A DNA stretch of 64,000 nt from Sphingomonas sp. KR3-1 (GCF_040049295.1 NZ_JBDZDQ010000003.1:248001-312000), one strand, 5' to 3'; positions 39,856 through 49,448 are shown, counted from the stretch's first letter. Notes: generated from the sequence alone by a model not told the origin. A program made the numbers and translations.

Positions 39856-40142
39856 TTCGCCTCGCCATCCCCGCCGCTGCTGCGCTGCTGACGCTGGGCG
39901 CCTGCGCGCCCAAGGCGCCGCCCGAGCCGATCCCCGGCGTGGAGTGCAATGCGAGCAAGCTGGGCGGGCTGGTCGGCAAGACGCGCAGCCCGGAGACCGA
40001 GGCGGAGGCGCTCCGGCTGTCGCGCGCGCGGACGTCGCGCTGGCTCGGGCCCGACAGCGCGGCGACGATGGATTTCCGGCCGGACCGGCTGAACGTGATC
40101 CTCGACGCCGAGGGGAAGATCATATCGGCGCGCTGCGGCTAA
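39852..40142 (+). CDS. Lipoprotein of the I78 peptidase-inhibitor family
   Basis: 96 aa. The lipobox LTLGAC puts the lipidated cysteine at residue 18. The mature part CNASKLGGLVGKTRSPETEA and the C-terminal VILDAEGKIISARCG fit the I78 (fungal elastase inhibitor-like) fold, which has the same Gly-Lys loop and a terminal Cys pair. It probably guards the periplasm against serine proteases (family inference). Translationally coupled to rnd. Confidence 0.85.
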   Translation: MIRLAIPAAAALLTLGACAPKAPPEPIPGVECNASKLGGLVGKTRSPETEAEALRLSRARTSRWLGPDSAATMDFRPDRLNVILDAEGKIISARCG

Positions 40143-40154
40143 GGGCGCGGTGAG

Positions 40155-41240
40155 CTAGGCCCGCGGCTCCGCACCGAACAGGCTGTCGGTGAACAGGTCG
40201 ATCGCCTTTTGCGAAATCCCGCTGTTGTTGAGCAGCACCATCGCCTCGCGCGTGTCGTAGCGATGCGCGAGCAGGGTGCGGTAGCCCGCGGTGCGCCCGG
40301 TTTCCCATGCCGCCTCCACTGGTTTGCCGCCGATCGTCATCGTCCGCACCCTGCCGCCGAGCGCATAGTCCTGATCGGGCACGCGCACGGTGCGCAGCGC
40401 CTGAAGCGACGCCGGCGACAGGAAGCCGGCGTCGAACACCAGGTGGCCGGCGCGGACGAGGTCGGGCGCATTGCTGTAATAGCCGCCCGACGCCGCCGTG
40501 ATCGGGGTGCGCGGATTGGGCCATTCGACCGGGGGCTCGAGCGTGCGATAGGATAGCGCCGCGCCGGGCGCGATCTCGACGCCCGCCGCTGCGCTGGTGT
40601 GGGCGAGGCCGAGCGGATCGAGCGTGATCGCGCGCATTGCCTGCTGGAAGGGCTTGCCCGTCGCCGCCTCGACGATCGCGATGACGAGGAACCAGTTGGT
40701 CATCGCATAATCGAACTTCGCGCCCGGCTCGAAGGCGAGATCGCCCGAGGCGAAGCGGCGCACCGAGTCGGCGGTGCCGATATCGGTGGTAAGCAGCGCG
40801 GGCTCGGCCTTGAGCGCGGCGATATAGTCGTTGGGGATGCCGCTGGTGTTTGACAGCAGGTGCGCGAGCCGGACCTTGGCGCCGGTGTCCGCGCGGTAGC
40901 CCGGCAGCAGCGTCGCGATCGGCGCGTCGAGCGAGAGCCTGCCCGCTTCGACCAGCTTGAGGACGGTCACGCTGGTGAGGAACTTGGAGATCGAGGCGAT
41001 GCCGTACACCGTATCGGTGGTCGCCGGCCTGGCGGCGGCGATGTCGGCCATGCCGAAATTGCGGGCGTAGAGGAGCTTGCCGGCCTTTGCCCGCACGATC
41101 GTGCCGGTGAACCCGTTCGCCTTGACGAACGCGTCGATCAGGGGATCGTCCTTGACGGCCCGGGCGGATGCCGGCAGCGGCGCCAGCGCGGCGACGCCGG
41201 TGGCGAGGCTGCCCTGCAAAATGGTGCGTCGATCGATCAT
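40155..41240 (-). CDS. Exported serine hydrolase of the beta-lactamase/PBP-like family
   Basis: 361 aa from ATG 41240, with GGGGGACAGC upstream. Signal peptide MIDRRTILQGSLATGVAALA, with twin Arg at 4-5 and a Tat-like look. The active-site SISK (Ser83, Lys86) is intact. The second motif is FDYAMTNWFLV, where the usual YSN reads YAM, so the Tyr base is present but the Asn is replaced by Met. Class C-type esterase/DD-peptidase fold. Substrate unknown; it need not be an antibiotic-resistance enzyme. Confidence 0.9.
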   Translation of the reverse strand: MIDRRTILQGSLATGVAALAPLPASARAVKDDPLIDAFVKANGFTGTIVRAKAGKLLYARNFGMADIAAARPATTDTVYGIASISKFLTSVTVLKLVEAGRLSLDAPIATLLPGYRADTGAKVRLAHLLSNTSGIPNDYIAALKAEPALLTTDIGTADSVRRFASGDLAFEPGAKFDYAMTNWFLVIAIVEAATGKPFQQAMRAITLDPLGLAHTSAAAGVEIAPGAALSYRTLEPPVEWPNPRTPITAASGGYYSNAPDLVRAGHLVFDAGFLSPASLQALRTVRVPDQDYALGGRVRTMTIGGKPVEAAWETGRTAGYRTLLAHRYDTREAMVLLNNSGISQKAIDLFTDSLFGAEPRA

Positions 41241-41304
41241 GCTGTCCCCCCACAAAGCCACGCGGATGCGGGGTCATTGCGGGAGCGGCATGAACTCCGG
41301 ATGA

Positions 41305-42804
41305 CTAGACCTCGAGCACCGGCTGGCGCCCGAACGCTGCCGCCAGCGCCTTGTGGCGCTTCTCGACCGCTTCGCCGTAGAGCGCCTCGTCCGCCGGATC
41401 GAGGACCAGCGCAAGCGTCTCCGCGTCGATGTGCAGCTCGGAGCGCCGGATCGGCGCGGCGACGCCGCCCGAGAGGCGCTGGCCGAGGCGGATGGCGAGG
41501 CCCCAGAGCTTGGCGCGCCACAGCGTGTCGTCGTCGGCGAGCTGTTGGAGCGGCGCCGGGGTGTCGAGCCCGCCGCCGAGCGCAGTGTAGAGCGCCTGGC
41601 CGAGCGCGGCGCGGCCGCTCGAATCGATCGCCACCCAATTGCCGTGCAGCGCCGCATCGAGGCCGCGTTCGGCACGGAACTCCGGATTGGCGTGCCAGCC
41701 GACGTCCACCAGCTGGCAGGCGGCCTGGCGCAGCCGGGCGAGTTCGGGCGGCTCGCCGGCGAAGAGCGGCGCGATCCACTGGTCGAGCAGGTCGCCATGC
41801 TCGGCGAAGCGGCCGAGCCGCTCGCCCTCGTCGCGGGTAGCGGCGATCAGCGGGTCCTGCTGGCGTTCCTCGGCGGAGAGGCGCTGGTAGAGCAGCCCTT
41901 CGCGCAGGCCATAGGCGGATACGATCGTGCCGCTGCTGCCGAGCTGCCGGAGGACATGGCCGAGCAGCATCGCGGCGTCCTCGAGCGAGCCGACGCGCGC
42001 GCTGGAGATGTTGGGGATCGCCTTGAGATCGGACTTGGGCATCACCGCGATCGAGCTGGCCAGCTCGGCGATGCGGGTGACCGCCATCGGATATTGGTGC
42101 GCGACCGGCAGCGGATAGTGGCGCAGGTGCATGTCGAGCCGCGCCAGGCTGCGCCACGAGCCGCCGACCAGGTAGAAGGGCAGCCCCTTGCCCCGCCCCT
42201 TCCACCCGGCGTCGGTGAGCAGCCTGGTCACGCGGCGTTCGAGCGCGCCTTTCCCCTCCGCCCGGACTGCGCCGAGGCGCAGCACACCGAGCGGGAACGA
42301 CACGCGATCGGTGACCGTGCCGGCGACGACGCGGACCAGCTCGAGCGAGCCGCCGCCAAGGTCGCCGACGATGCCATCGGCTTCGGGAATGCCCGAGAGC
42401 ACGCCCAGCCCCGAGGCCATCGCCTCTTCCTCGCCCGACAGCGTCTCGACTTCGAGGCCGAGGTTGCGCGCGGCGTCGATCAGCTCGCGGCCGTTGGAGG
42501 CGTCGCGCACGGCCGCGGTGGCGACGGTGCGCAGCTCGCTCACCTGCATCTCGCGCGCCAGCGTGGCGAAGCGGGCGAGCGCGCCGCGGGCGACGGCGAG
42601 GCTGCCGGCGTCGATCGCGCCGGTCTCGGCCAGGCCGCGCCCGAGGCCGGCCATCACCTTTTCGTTGAACAAGGTCGCCGGCAAGCGCGCCGAGCCCTGA
42701 TAGACCACCAGGCGCACCGAGTTGGAGCCGATGTCGATGATCGCGGTGCGGCCGTCGACGGGCTGGGGCTTGGTGCGTGCCTTGCGGAACAGGAGCGTGC
42801 TCAT
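41305..42804 (-). CDS. ppx: Ppx/GppA-family exopolyphosphatase
   Basis: 499 aa, ASKHA-fold phosphatase releasing Pi from the end of polyphosphate chains (and pppGpp in GppA-type members). AIIDIGSNSVRLVVYQGSAR (phosphate 1), VATAAVRDASNGRELI, LGLEVETLSGEEEAMASGLG, GIVGDLGGGSLELVRV (phosphate 2) and a C-terminal helical domain with SAYGLREGLLYQRLS. It overlaps the ppk stop (ATGA), so polyP synthesis and breakdown are co-translated. Confidence 0.94.
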   Translation of the reverse strand: MSTLLFRKARTKPQPVDGRTAIIDIGSNSVRLVVYQGSARLPATLFNEKVMAGLGRGLAETGAIDAGSLAVARGALARFATLAREMQVSELRTVATAAVRDASNGRELIDAARNLGLEVETLSGEEEAMASGLGVLSGIPEADGIVGDLGGGSLELVRVVAGTVTDRVSFPLGVLRLGAVRAEGKGALERRVTRLLTDAGWKGRGKGLPFYLVGGSWRSLARLDMHLRHYPLPVAHQYPMAVTRIAELASSIAVMPKSDLKAIPNISSARVGSLEDAAMLLGHVLRQLGSSGTIVSAYGLREGLLYQRLSAEERQQDPLIAATRDEGERLGRFAEHGDLLDQWIAPLFAGEPPELARLRQAACQLVDVGWHANPEFRAERGLDAALHGNWVAIDSSGRAALGQALYTALGGGLDTPAPLQQLADDDTLWRAKLWGLAIRLGQRLSGGVAAPIRRSELHIDAETLALVLDPADEALYGEAVEKRHKALAAAFGRQPVLEV

Positions 42805-44945
42805 CCCTTGGCCTTGGCCCTTGTTCCGCGGCGCTTCAACTGGAGCTTGGGCACCGGCTTGCGGGCATCGAGCGCGGCGCCGCGGCCCGAAAGCGACGGA
42901 TTGGTCATGAAATAGCGATGCAGGTTGAAGCTGCCGTCCTCGCCGGGCTCGACCCGCGTGTAATGGCCGTCGCTCTGCAGCACCCAGCTCTGCTCATTGT
43001 CGAGCAGGTTCGCGACCATCACCTGGTCGAGCACCTGATCGTGCACCGTCTTGTTGAGGATCGGCAGCATGAACTCGACGCGGCGATCGAAATTGCGCTG
43101 CATCCAGTCGGCCGAGGAGATGTAGACCTTGGCGCCGTCATTGGGCAGCGCCTTGCCGTTGCCGAATGCCCAGATGCGACTGTGCTCGAGGAAGCGGCCG
43201 ACGATCGACTTGACCTTGATGTGCTCGGACATGCCGGGGACGCCGGGGCGCAGGCAGCAGATGCCGCGGATGATCAGCTCGATCTCCACGCCGGCATTGC
43301 TCGCCTCGTAGAGCTTCTCGATCACCGCGGGGTCGACCAGCGAGTTCATCTTGGCCCAGATCGCGCCCGGACGCCCGGCGCGGGCATGGGCGATCTCGTC
43401 GTCGATCAGCCCGACCAGGTTGTTGCGTAGGTCGCGCGGGGAGATGCCGAGCAGCTCGAGCCCCTGCGGCTCCACATAGCCGGTGACATAGTTGAAGATC
43501 TGCGCGGCATCGCGGCCGATGCGCGGATCGGCGGTGAAGAAGCTGATATCGGTGTAGATGCGCGCGGTGACCGGGTGGTAGTTGCCGGTGCCGAAGTGGC
43601 AATAGGTGCGATAGCCATTGCCCTCGCGCCGCACGACCATCGAGACCTTGGCGTGCGTCTTCCAGTCGATGAAGCCATAGACGACCTGGACGCCGGCGCG
43701 CTCGAGTGCCGTTGCCCAATAGAGGTTCTGCTCCTCGTCGAAGCGGGCCTTCAATTCGACCACCGCGGTCACCGACTTGCCCGCCTCGGCCGCGCTGATC
43801 AGCGCGTTGATCACCTGGGGCTGCTTGCCGGCGCGGTAGAGCGTCTGCTTGATCGCCACCACGTCGGGATCGGCTGCCGCCTGGCCGAGGAAGGAGAGCA
43901 CGACGTCGAAGCTCTCATAGGGGTGGTGGACGACGATGTCCTTGGCCTTGATCGCCGCGAAGCAATCGCCGCCATATTCGCGGATCCGCTCGGGAAAGCG
44001 CGCCGAGAAGGGCGTGAACTTGAGGTCGGGCCGGTCCTCGTCGACCAGCATCGCCAGGTCGCCGATGCCGAGGAAGCCGCCGGTCTCGGTGAGCAACGCC
44101 TCGCTGCCGCCCAGCTCCTCCTTGAGCACCGCTTCCAGTTCGGGCGAGATGCTCTCCTCCATCTCGAGGCGGATCACCCGGCCCCGCCGCCGGCGCTTGA
44201 TCGCCGAGCGGAAGGTCATCACCAGATCCTCGGCCTCTTCCTCGATCTCGAGGTCGCTGTCGCGCAGCACGCGGAAGGCGGCGGCGCCGAGCAGCGTGTA
44301 GCCGGGGAAGAGCAGGTGCGAGAAATGCTTGAGCACCGTCTCGACCGCGACATAGCGCGCCGGCGTGCCGGGCAGCCGGACGAAGCGCTTGAGCGCGGTG
44401 GGAAGCAGCACCAGCTCGCGCACCGGCTCGCGGTCCGACTTGCGGACCAGATCGAAGATCACGCTCGACCCCTGGTTGGGGATGAACGGGAACGGGTGCG
44501 CCGGATCGAGCGCCTGGGGGGTAAGGATCGGGAAGATCTGGTCGCGGAAATGGGTTTCCAGCCAGGCCTCGGTCTCGCCCTCGATCTCGGCGGCGTCGAG
44601 CACGAAGATGCCGGTCTCGGTCAGGTCGCCGCGGATATCGACCCAGACGCCCTGCTGGTTGTCGGCCAGCGCCTCGGCCTCGGCGGAAATCGCCTCGAGC
44701 TGCTGGCTGGGCGTGAGCCCGTCGACCGAGCGCGCCTCCACATTCTGGAGCTGCTGGCCCATCAGGCCGGCGACGCGGACCATGAAGAACTCGTCGAAGT
44801 TCGAGCCGGAGATCGACAGGAAGCGAAGCCGCTCGAGCAGCGGCTGGGCGGGGTTGCACGCCTCTTCCATCACGCGGCGGTTGAACGCGAGCCAGCTCAG
44901 CTCGCGGTTGAAGTAACGTGTGGAATCTTCCGGCAATTCGGTCAT
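42801..44945 (-). CDS. ppk: Polyphosphate kinase 1
   Basis: 714 aa from ATG 44945 (MTELPEDSTRYFNRELSWLA) with GAAGAGGG 6 nt upstream. Reversibly makes long-chain polyphosphate from ATP through a phosphohistidine. FNRRVMEEACNPAQPLLERL, SGSNFDEFFMVRVAGL, DIVVHHPYESFDVVLSFL, the catalytic-His segment CHFGTGNYHPVTARIYTDIS, and VELKARFDEEQNLYWA. The four PPK1 domains (N, head, C1, C2) are complete. It is between hdaA and ppx, the usual alphaproteobacterial operon. Confidence 0.96.
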   Translation of the reverse strand: MTELPEDSTRYFNRELSWLAFNRRVMEEACNPAQPLLERLRFLSISGSNFDEFFMVRVAGLMGQQLQNVEARSVDGLTPSQQLEAISAEAEALADNQQGVWVDIRGDLTETGIFVLDAAEIEGETEAWLETHFRDQIFPILTPQALDPAHPFPFIPNQGSSVIFDLVRKSDREPVRELVLLPTALKRFVRLPGTPARYVAVETVLKHFSHLLFPGYTLLGAAAFRVLRDSDLEIEEEAEDLVMTFRSAIKRRRRGRVIRLEMEESISPELEAVLKEELGGSEALLTETGGFLGIGDLAMLVDEDRPDLKFTPFSARFPERIREYGGDCFAAIKAKDIVVHHPYESFDVVLSFLGQAAADPDVVAIKQTLYRAGKQPQVINALISAAEAGKSVTAVVELKARFDEEQNLYWATALERAGVQVVYGFIDWKTHAKVSMVVRREGNGYRTYCHFGTGNYHPVTARIYTDISFFTADPRIGRDAAQIFNYVTGYVEPQGLELLGISPRDLRNNLVGLIDDEIAHARAGRPGAIWAKMNSLVDPAVIEKLYEASNAGVEIELIIRGICCLRPGVPGMSEHIKVKSIVGRFLEHSRIWAFGNGKALPNDGAKVYISSADWMQRNFDRRVEFMLPILNKTVHDQVLDQVMVANLLDNEQSWVLQSDGHYTRVEPGEDGSFNLHRYFMTNPSLSGRGAALDARKPVPKLQLKRRGTRAKAKG

Positions 44946-44992
44946 CGAACCCTCTTCAACGGCGCGCATTCTTGCTGCCTTGGCCATCGCCG

Positions 44993-45598
44993 TTAGTCGC
45001 CGTCCGTTTCGGTTATGAGACCAGTCGTGGCCAATGTGGCCCGGACCGCGGGTATCGACAAGCGCTTCCCCGCCTCCAGCTCCAATGCATCGGCAACGCG
45101 CAGGATCGCGATATGGCTGCGCTCGATCCGCCGGGCGATCCAGGCGATCACGTCGGGCTTGGCGTGGAGCAAGTGGCGCTCGAAGGCGCGCTCGAGCAGC
45201 TGGGGGATGAGCGCGTCGTCGGGCGGGCCGAGCTCGAGCAGCGGCGAGGCGGCGAGGCGCGACTTGAGATCGGGCAGCTTCACCGCCCATTCGGGCGGCG
45301 CGGCCTGCGCCACGATCAGCAGCGGGCGGTGATCGGCCTGGGCCTGGTTCCAGGCGTGGAACACCTCGGCCTCCTTGCCGAGATCGGCATCGTCGAAGAT
45401 CCGCGCGCCGGTCTTGGCGGCGAAGATGCGCGCAAGCAGGCTGCGGCCGGACTTGCGCGGGCCGACGAGCAGCGCCGACATCACCGGCCAGGTTCCCCAA
45501 TGTTCGAGCTGATGGACCGCGCGGGAATTGGAGTCGCTGACCAGGAATTCCGTCTCGCGCGCCTCGGGCAGTCCAAGCGGCAGGCGAAGCTGCGTCAT
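44993..45598 (-). CDS. DnaA-related replication regulator (HdaA-like)
   Basis: 201 aa, short AAA+ protein similar to the ATPase core of DnaA. MTQLRLPLGLPEARE is an N-terminal clamp-binding-like motif (QLRLPL). It is followed by SALLVGPRKSGRSLLARIFA (degenerate P-loop), RIFDDADLGKEAEVF and PLLIVAQAAPPEW. HdaA works with the beta clamp to trigger DnaA-ATP hydrolysis after initiation (known in Caulobacter). Its stop is 47 nt from ppk, and its start overlaps the upstream gene by 4 nt. Confidence 0.9.
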   Translation of the reverse strand: MTQLRLPLGLPEARETEFLVSDSNSRAVHQLEHWGTWPVMSALLVGPRKSGRSLLARIFAAKTGARIFDDADLGKEAEVFHAWNQAQADHRPLLIVAQAAPPEWAVKLPDLKSRLAASPLLELGPPDDALIPQLLERAFERHLLHAKPDVIAWIARRIERSHIAILRVADALELEAGKRLSIPAVRATLATTGLITETDGD

Positions 45599-46887
45599 CC
45601 GCCGTTCGGGGCTGCCGTTGCCGTGCCGGTGGGCGCCGGTATCGGTTGCTGGGCACCGCCGCCGCTTCCGCCCGCACGGCGGATGCGGAGCACCCCTGCC
45701 CCCTCCTGCACGCTCCAGCCGCGCGCCTCGAGCTGGGCGCGCAGGCCCGGGATCGCGCCGTCATAGGTGACGCGCATCACCGAGACGCCGCCGAGCGCCA
45801 GGCTCGAGGTGACCGCGGTGCGCACGCCCGGAATGCCGCGCAGCGCCGCCTCGCCGGCATTGACCGAGCCGACATTGGGCGTGTCGAACTGGATGTTGAC
45901 CGCCGCGCTGCCGGCGGCGGTGGCGCTTGCCTCCGGCGTGGGCGTGGCTTCCGCGGTCGCCTCGTCGGTCGGCTTTTCCTCCTCGGCCTTGGCCGAGGGC
46001 GGGCGCGTGGCGAGCAGCCGGTCGGTATGGAGCTGGCCGAGCGCGAGCGCTTCCTGATAGGCCTTGTCGAGCCGCTGGACGCCGGCGTCCATCAGCGTGT
46101 CGAGCGAATCGCCATTGTCTACCCTGAGGGCGAAGTCGGCGATCTTCTGGCGATCGGGGCCGTGGGTGGCGGAGAAGATGCCGATGATCGGACCGCCGGG
46201 ATATTCGCGGCGCAGCTGCACCTCGGCGATCAGCACGTCGGCCGCGCCATATTGGTCGAGCACCGAGCGCCACCAGTTGCGGCCGCGGCGCAGCACCTGG
46301 CCGGCGTTGAGCAGCATCGCGTCGGGGCCGTTGCCCTGCACGCGGACATAATCGACCGTGCTGCCGCCGCTCTTGAAGCGGTTCCACGCCTTGGCCCAGG
46401 CAGTCTCGCGCTCGAACACCAGCCCCGAGCCGCCCGAATATTCGAGCGGGACGATCAGCATCGGCGGCGACTGGTTCACCGCCACCGAGACGCCGAGGAT
46501 GCTGCCCGCCTTGTTGCGATCGAACAGCACGCTGAGCTTGGCGATATAGCGGGTCGGGCCGATCTGCTCCTGCTCGACGACGATGCCGGTGACCAGCGAA
46601 TCGAGCGCCGAATCGGACATGGTCGAGGCCTTGCCGGTCAGCTTGCGCGACAGCATATCCCAGCCCTTGCGCTGGGCGAGCCGCCAGCCGCCATAGCGGG
46701 TGGACTCGGCATCCTTGCCCTTCACGTCGACATCGACGCCCGAGACCTCGAAGCTGCCGGAGGCGTCGATCGGCACGGCGCTGCCGCCGCCGCTCTTGCC
46801 GTCGCCTTCCGCCCACACGGCGCCGAGCCCCGCAAGCGAAAGCGCGGAAGCGATGCCGATGGTGAGGAATTTGCGGGCGGCGGTCAT
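45595..46887 (-). CDS. Exported DUF2066-like protein with a C-terminal ferredoxin-like domain
   Basis: 430 aa from ATG 46887 (MTAARKFLTIGIASALSLAG) with AAGGGCG upstream; signal peptide ends at VWA-EG. The central region (RYGGWRLAQRKGWDMLSRKL, GIVVEQEQIGPTRYIAKLSV, FDRNKAGSILGV) matches the DUF2066 type. The C-terminal 80 residues (VNIQFDTPNVGSVNAGEAAL, GVRTAVTSSLALGGVSVMRV) form a beta-alpha-beta unit like heavy-metal-associated domains, though no CxxC is present. It is divergent from purM and heads the operon through hdaA to ppx. Its role is not known. Confidence 0.85.
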   Translation of the reverse strand: MTAARKFLTIGIASALSLAGLGAVWAEGDGKSGGGSAVPIDASGSFEVSGVDVDVKGKDAESTRYGGWRLAQRKGWDMLSRKLTGKASTMSDSALDSLVTGIVVEQEQIGPTRYIAKLSVLFDRNKAGSILGVSVAVNQSPPMLIVPLEYSGGSGLVFERETAWAKAWNRFKSGGSTVDYVRVQGNGPDAMLLNAGQVLRRGRNWWRSVLDQYGAADVLIAEVQLRREYPGGPIIGIFSATHGPDRQKIADFALRVDNGDSLDTLMDAGVQRLDKAYQEALALGQLHTDRLLATRPPSAKAEEEKPTDEATAEATPTPEASATAAGSAAVNIQFDTPNVGSVNAGEAALRGIPGVRTAVTSSLALGGVSVMRVTYDGAIPGLRAQLEARGWSVQEGAGVLRIRRAGGSGGGAQQPIPAPTGTATAAPNGG

Positions 46888-46993
46888 GTGAGCGCCCTTT
46901 TGGCGAAGCGAGCGGGGAAAACCAAGCGCAGATGTAACAAAGCGCATCCCGGAGCGGGGTGACGCGGCGAACGGATGGCGCTAAGCGCGCGCC

Positions 46994-48088
46994 ATGAGCG
47001 ACCCGAAGAACTATACCTACGCCCAGGCGGGCGTCTCGATCGCGGCCGGCAACGCGCTGGTCCGTGCGATCGGCCCGCTCGCCAAGTCCACGCGCCGCGC
47101 CGGCGCCGACGCCGATCTCGGCGGGTTCGGCGGCGTGTTCGACCTCAAGGCGGCCGGGTTCACCGATCCGCTGCTGGTCGCGGCGAATGACGGCGTCGGC
47201 ACCAAGCTCAAGCTCGCGATCGACTATGACGCGCATGACGGCGTCGGCGTCGACCTGGTCGCGATGTGCGCCAACGACCTGATCGTCCAAGGTGCCGAGC
47301 CGCTCTTCTTCCTCGACTATTACGCCAGCGGCAAGCTGGTGGCCGAGACCGCCGAGCGCGTGATCGCCAGCATTGCCGAGGGCTGCCGCCAGGCCGGCTG
47401 CGCGCTGATCGGCGGCGAGACCGCCGAGATGCCGGGCATGTATGCCGAGAATGATTACGACCTGGCCGGCTTCTGCGTCGGCGCGGTCGAGCGCAGCCAG
47501 CTGCTCGACGGCAGCGCGATCCGCCCGGGCGACGTGCTGCTCGGCCTCGGCTCCACGGGCGTGCACTCGAACGGCTTCTCGCTGGTCCGCCGCCTCGCCG
47601 CGGACAAGGGCTGGAAGATGGACCGCCCGGCGCTGTTCGACCAGGACGTGATCCTGCTCGATGCGCTGATGGCGCCGACGCGCATCTATGTGCAAAGCCT
47701 GCTTCCGCAACTTCGCAAGGGCACGATCCACGGCCTGGCGCACATCACCGGCGGCGGCCTGCTCGAGAATGTTCCGCGCGTGCTGCCCGAAGGCTGCCAT
47801 GCCCGGATCGAGGCGGGTGCCTGGCCGCTGCCGCGGCTGATGGCGTTCCTGCAGGCGCAGGGGAATATCGAGCCCGAGGAAATGGCGCGCACCTTCAACT
47901 GCGGCATCGGCATGGTCGCGGTGGTCTCGCCCGACGTGGCGGATGCAGTGAAGGAAGAACTCACCGCCGCGGGCGAGGAAGTGTTCGTGATCGGCACCGT
48001 CGAGGCGGGCGAGCGCGGCTGCACCGTGTTCGGCGCGGAAGAGGTCTGGAGCGCGCGTGGCGACTGGTCTGCGACCCACAATGCCTGA
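46994..48088 (+). CDS. purM: Phosphoribosylformylglycinamidine cyclo-ligase
   Basis: 364 aa, AIR synthetase, step 5 of purine synthesis. [40 protein letters not shown] and [13 protein letters not shown] define the ATP/FGAM site; [32 protein letters not shown] and [19 protein letters not shown] are the family signatures. A 107-bp divergent promoter separates it from the DUF2066 operon. Followed by purN after a palindromic repeat. Confidence 0.97.
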   Translation: MSDPKNYTYAQAGVSIAAGNALVRAIGPLAKSTRRAGADADLGGFGGVFDLKAAGFTDPLLVAANDGVGTKLKLAIDYDAHDGVGVDLVAMCANDLIVQGAEPLFFLDYYASGKLVAETAERVIASIAEGCRQAGCALIGGETAEMPGMYAENDYDLAGFCVGAVERSQLLDGSAIRPGDVLLGLGSTGVHSNGFSLVRRLAADKGWKMDRPALFDQDVILLDALMAPTRIYVQSLLPQLRKGTIHGLAHITGGGLLENVPRVLPEGCHARIEAGAWPLPRLMAFLQAQGNIEPEEMARTFNCGIGMVAVVSPDVADAVKEELTAAGEEVFVIGTVEAGERGCTVFGAEEVWSARGDWSATHNA

Positions 48089-48095
48089 GTCCAAG

Positions 48096-48172
48096 CTTCC
48101 CCCGGCGAAGGCCGGGGCCCAGACTCAGCGTTGCAACTTTCAAGACTGGGCCCCGGCCTTCGCTGGGGAAAA
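48096..48172. repeat. Palindromic element between purM and purN
   Basis: CTTCCCCCGGCGAAGGCCGG... and ...CCGGCCTTCGCTGGGGAA arms around an AT-rich centre (GCGTTGCAACTTTCAAGA), almost filling the 92-bp purM-purN gap. Same dispersed palindromic type as in other gaps. Confidence 0.75.
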
Positions 48173-48180
48173 GTAGAGCC

Positions 48181-48747
48181 ATGCGGCGCAAGCTGGGGAT
48201 TTTGATCTCGGGCCGAGGCTCGAACATGGCCGCGCTGGTAGAGGCGGCCAAGGCGCCGGACTGCCCCTATGAAGTCGCGCTCGTCGCCAGCGACAAGCCT
48301 GAGGCCGAGGGGCTCGCCTGGGCCGCTTCGCAGGGCGTCGCCACCTTTGCGCAGAGCCCCAAGGGCATGCCCAAGGCAGAGTACGAGGCGAAGATCGATA
48401 CGGCGCTGCGCGAGGCGGGCGTCGAGGCGATCGCGCTGGCCGGGTACATGCGGCTGCTCTCGGACGATTTCGTCCAGGCCTGGCGCGGGCGGATCGTCAA
48501 CATCCACCCCTCGCTGCTGCCCAAGTACAAGGGGCTGGACACGCATCGCCGCGCGCTGGTCGCGGGGGACCTGGTCGCGGGCTGCTCGGTGCATGTCGTG
48601 ACCGAGGAGCTCGATGCCGGCGAAGTGCTCGGCCAGGCCGAAGTGCGGATCGAGGCGCGCGATACGCCCGAGACGCTTGCCGAACGCGTGCTCGGCGAGG
48701 AACATCGCCTCTATCCCCGGGTTGTCGCGCAATGGCTGGCGCGCTGA
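48181..48747 (+). CDS. purN: Phosphoribosylglycinamide formyltransferase
   Basis: 188 aa, GAR transformylase using 10-formyl-THF, step 3 of purine synthesis. LGILISGRGSNMAALVEAAK, VALVASDKPEAEGLAW, then the catalytic region AGYMRLLSDDFVQAWRGRIV with NIHPSLLPKYKGLDTHRRAL (Asn-His pair) and CSVHVVTEELDAGEVLGQAE. Slightly shorter than E. coli PurN. It overlaps the next gene by 16 nt. Confidence 0.96.
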   Translation: MRRKLGILISGRGSNMAALVEAAKAPDCPYEVALVASDKPEAEGLAWAASQGVATFAQSPKGMPKAEYEAKIDTALREAGVEAIALAGYMRLLSDDFVQAWRGRIVNIHPSLLPKYKGLDTHRRALVAGDLVAGCSVHVVTEELDAGEVLGQAEVRIEARDTPETLAERVLGEEHRLYPRVVAQWLAR

Positions 48748-49115
48748 ACTCCGATCCCGATCCCGTCCTCGCGCAGGTCCGCGCGATCGCGCTCGACTTG
48801 CCCGAGAGCGAGGAGCGGCCCAGCCACGGCCAGGCGACCTTCTTCGTCGCCGGCAAGCAGTTCGCCCAGTTCCGCCACGACCATCATGGCGACGGCCGCA
48901 CGATCGTCGCGGTGAAGACCGCCGACGACGAGGAAGGCCCGAACCTGATCGAGGTCGCGCCGGAGACCTATTCGAAGGTCGCCTATTTCGGCGTCGGCTG
49001 GGTGGGCATTTCGCTCGCCGGGCCCGAGATCGACTGGGATTTCGTCGGCGACCGGATCGCGCGCAGCTGGGAACTCGCCGCCCCGCGCCGCCTGCTCGAG
49101 GCCGGCGGTCGCTGA
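48732..49115 (+). CDS. MmcQ/YjbR-family protein
   Basis: 127 aa, small double-wing DNA-binding-like fold with EERPSHGQATFFVAGKQFAQ, IVAVKTADDEEGPNLIEVAP and KVAYFGVGWVGISLAGPEID. Members are often near purine genes but have no settled biochemical role. ATG at 48732 overlaps the end of purN, so it is probably translated with it. Confidence 0.85.
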   Translation: MAGALNSDPDPVLAQVRAIALDLPESEERPSHGQATFFVAGKQFAQFRHDHHGDGRTIVAVKTADDEEGPNLIEVAPETYSKVAYFGVGWVGISLAGPEIDWDFVGDRIARSWELAAPRRLLEAGGR

Positions 49116-49207
49116 AACCAAAGGTTTTTCGGGATATTTTCCCGTTCACCTTTGTTGGGGTCCCATTCCCGTCTCGCTGCCCGAGACCGGCGAATGGAGA
49201 AAATAAG

Positions 49208-49405
49208 ATGGGAAAGATCTCCCACGCCGAACCGGAAGAGCTGCCTGGCGTCGCGACGGCCGAACAGGGTGTGGTGCTGCTCGACGGCCCCGACGGCGTC
49301 GCCATCGCGATGACGCCCGAGGCCGCGGAAGAAACCGGCAGGCGCCTGGTGGCGGCGGCGCAGGAAGCCGCCAGCCAGACCAGCGCCGAGGCGCACCCGA
49401 GCTGA
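49208..49405 (+). CDS. Very small acidic protein of unknown function
   Basis: 65 aa from ATG 49208, with GGAGAAAATAAG immediately upstream. MGKISHAEPEELPGVATAEQ, GVVLLDGPDGVAIAMTPEAA, and a helical Ala-rich tail (RRLVAAAQEAASQTSA). No TM, Cys or signal peptide. It is preceded by a 92-bp gap with the inverted repeat CGGGATATTTTCCCG. Short but with good coding context and ribosome-binding site. Confidence 0.7.
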   Translation: MGKISHAEPEELPGVATAEQGVVLLDGPDGVAIAMTPEAAEETGRRLVAAAQEAASQTSAEAHPS

Positions 49406-49448
49406 GGCCCTTGCACATGCTCCCCTGCTCCCGTGATAAGGAGCGCCG

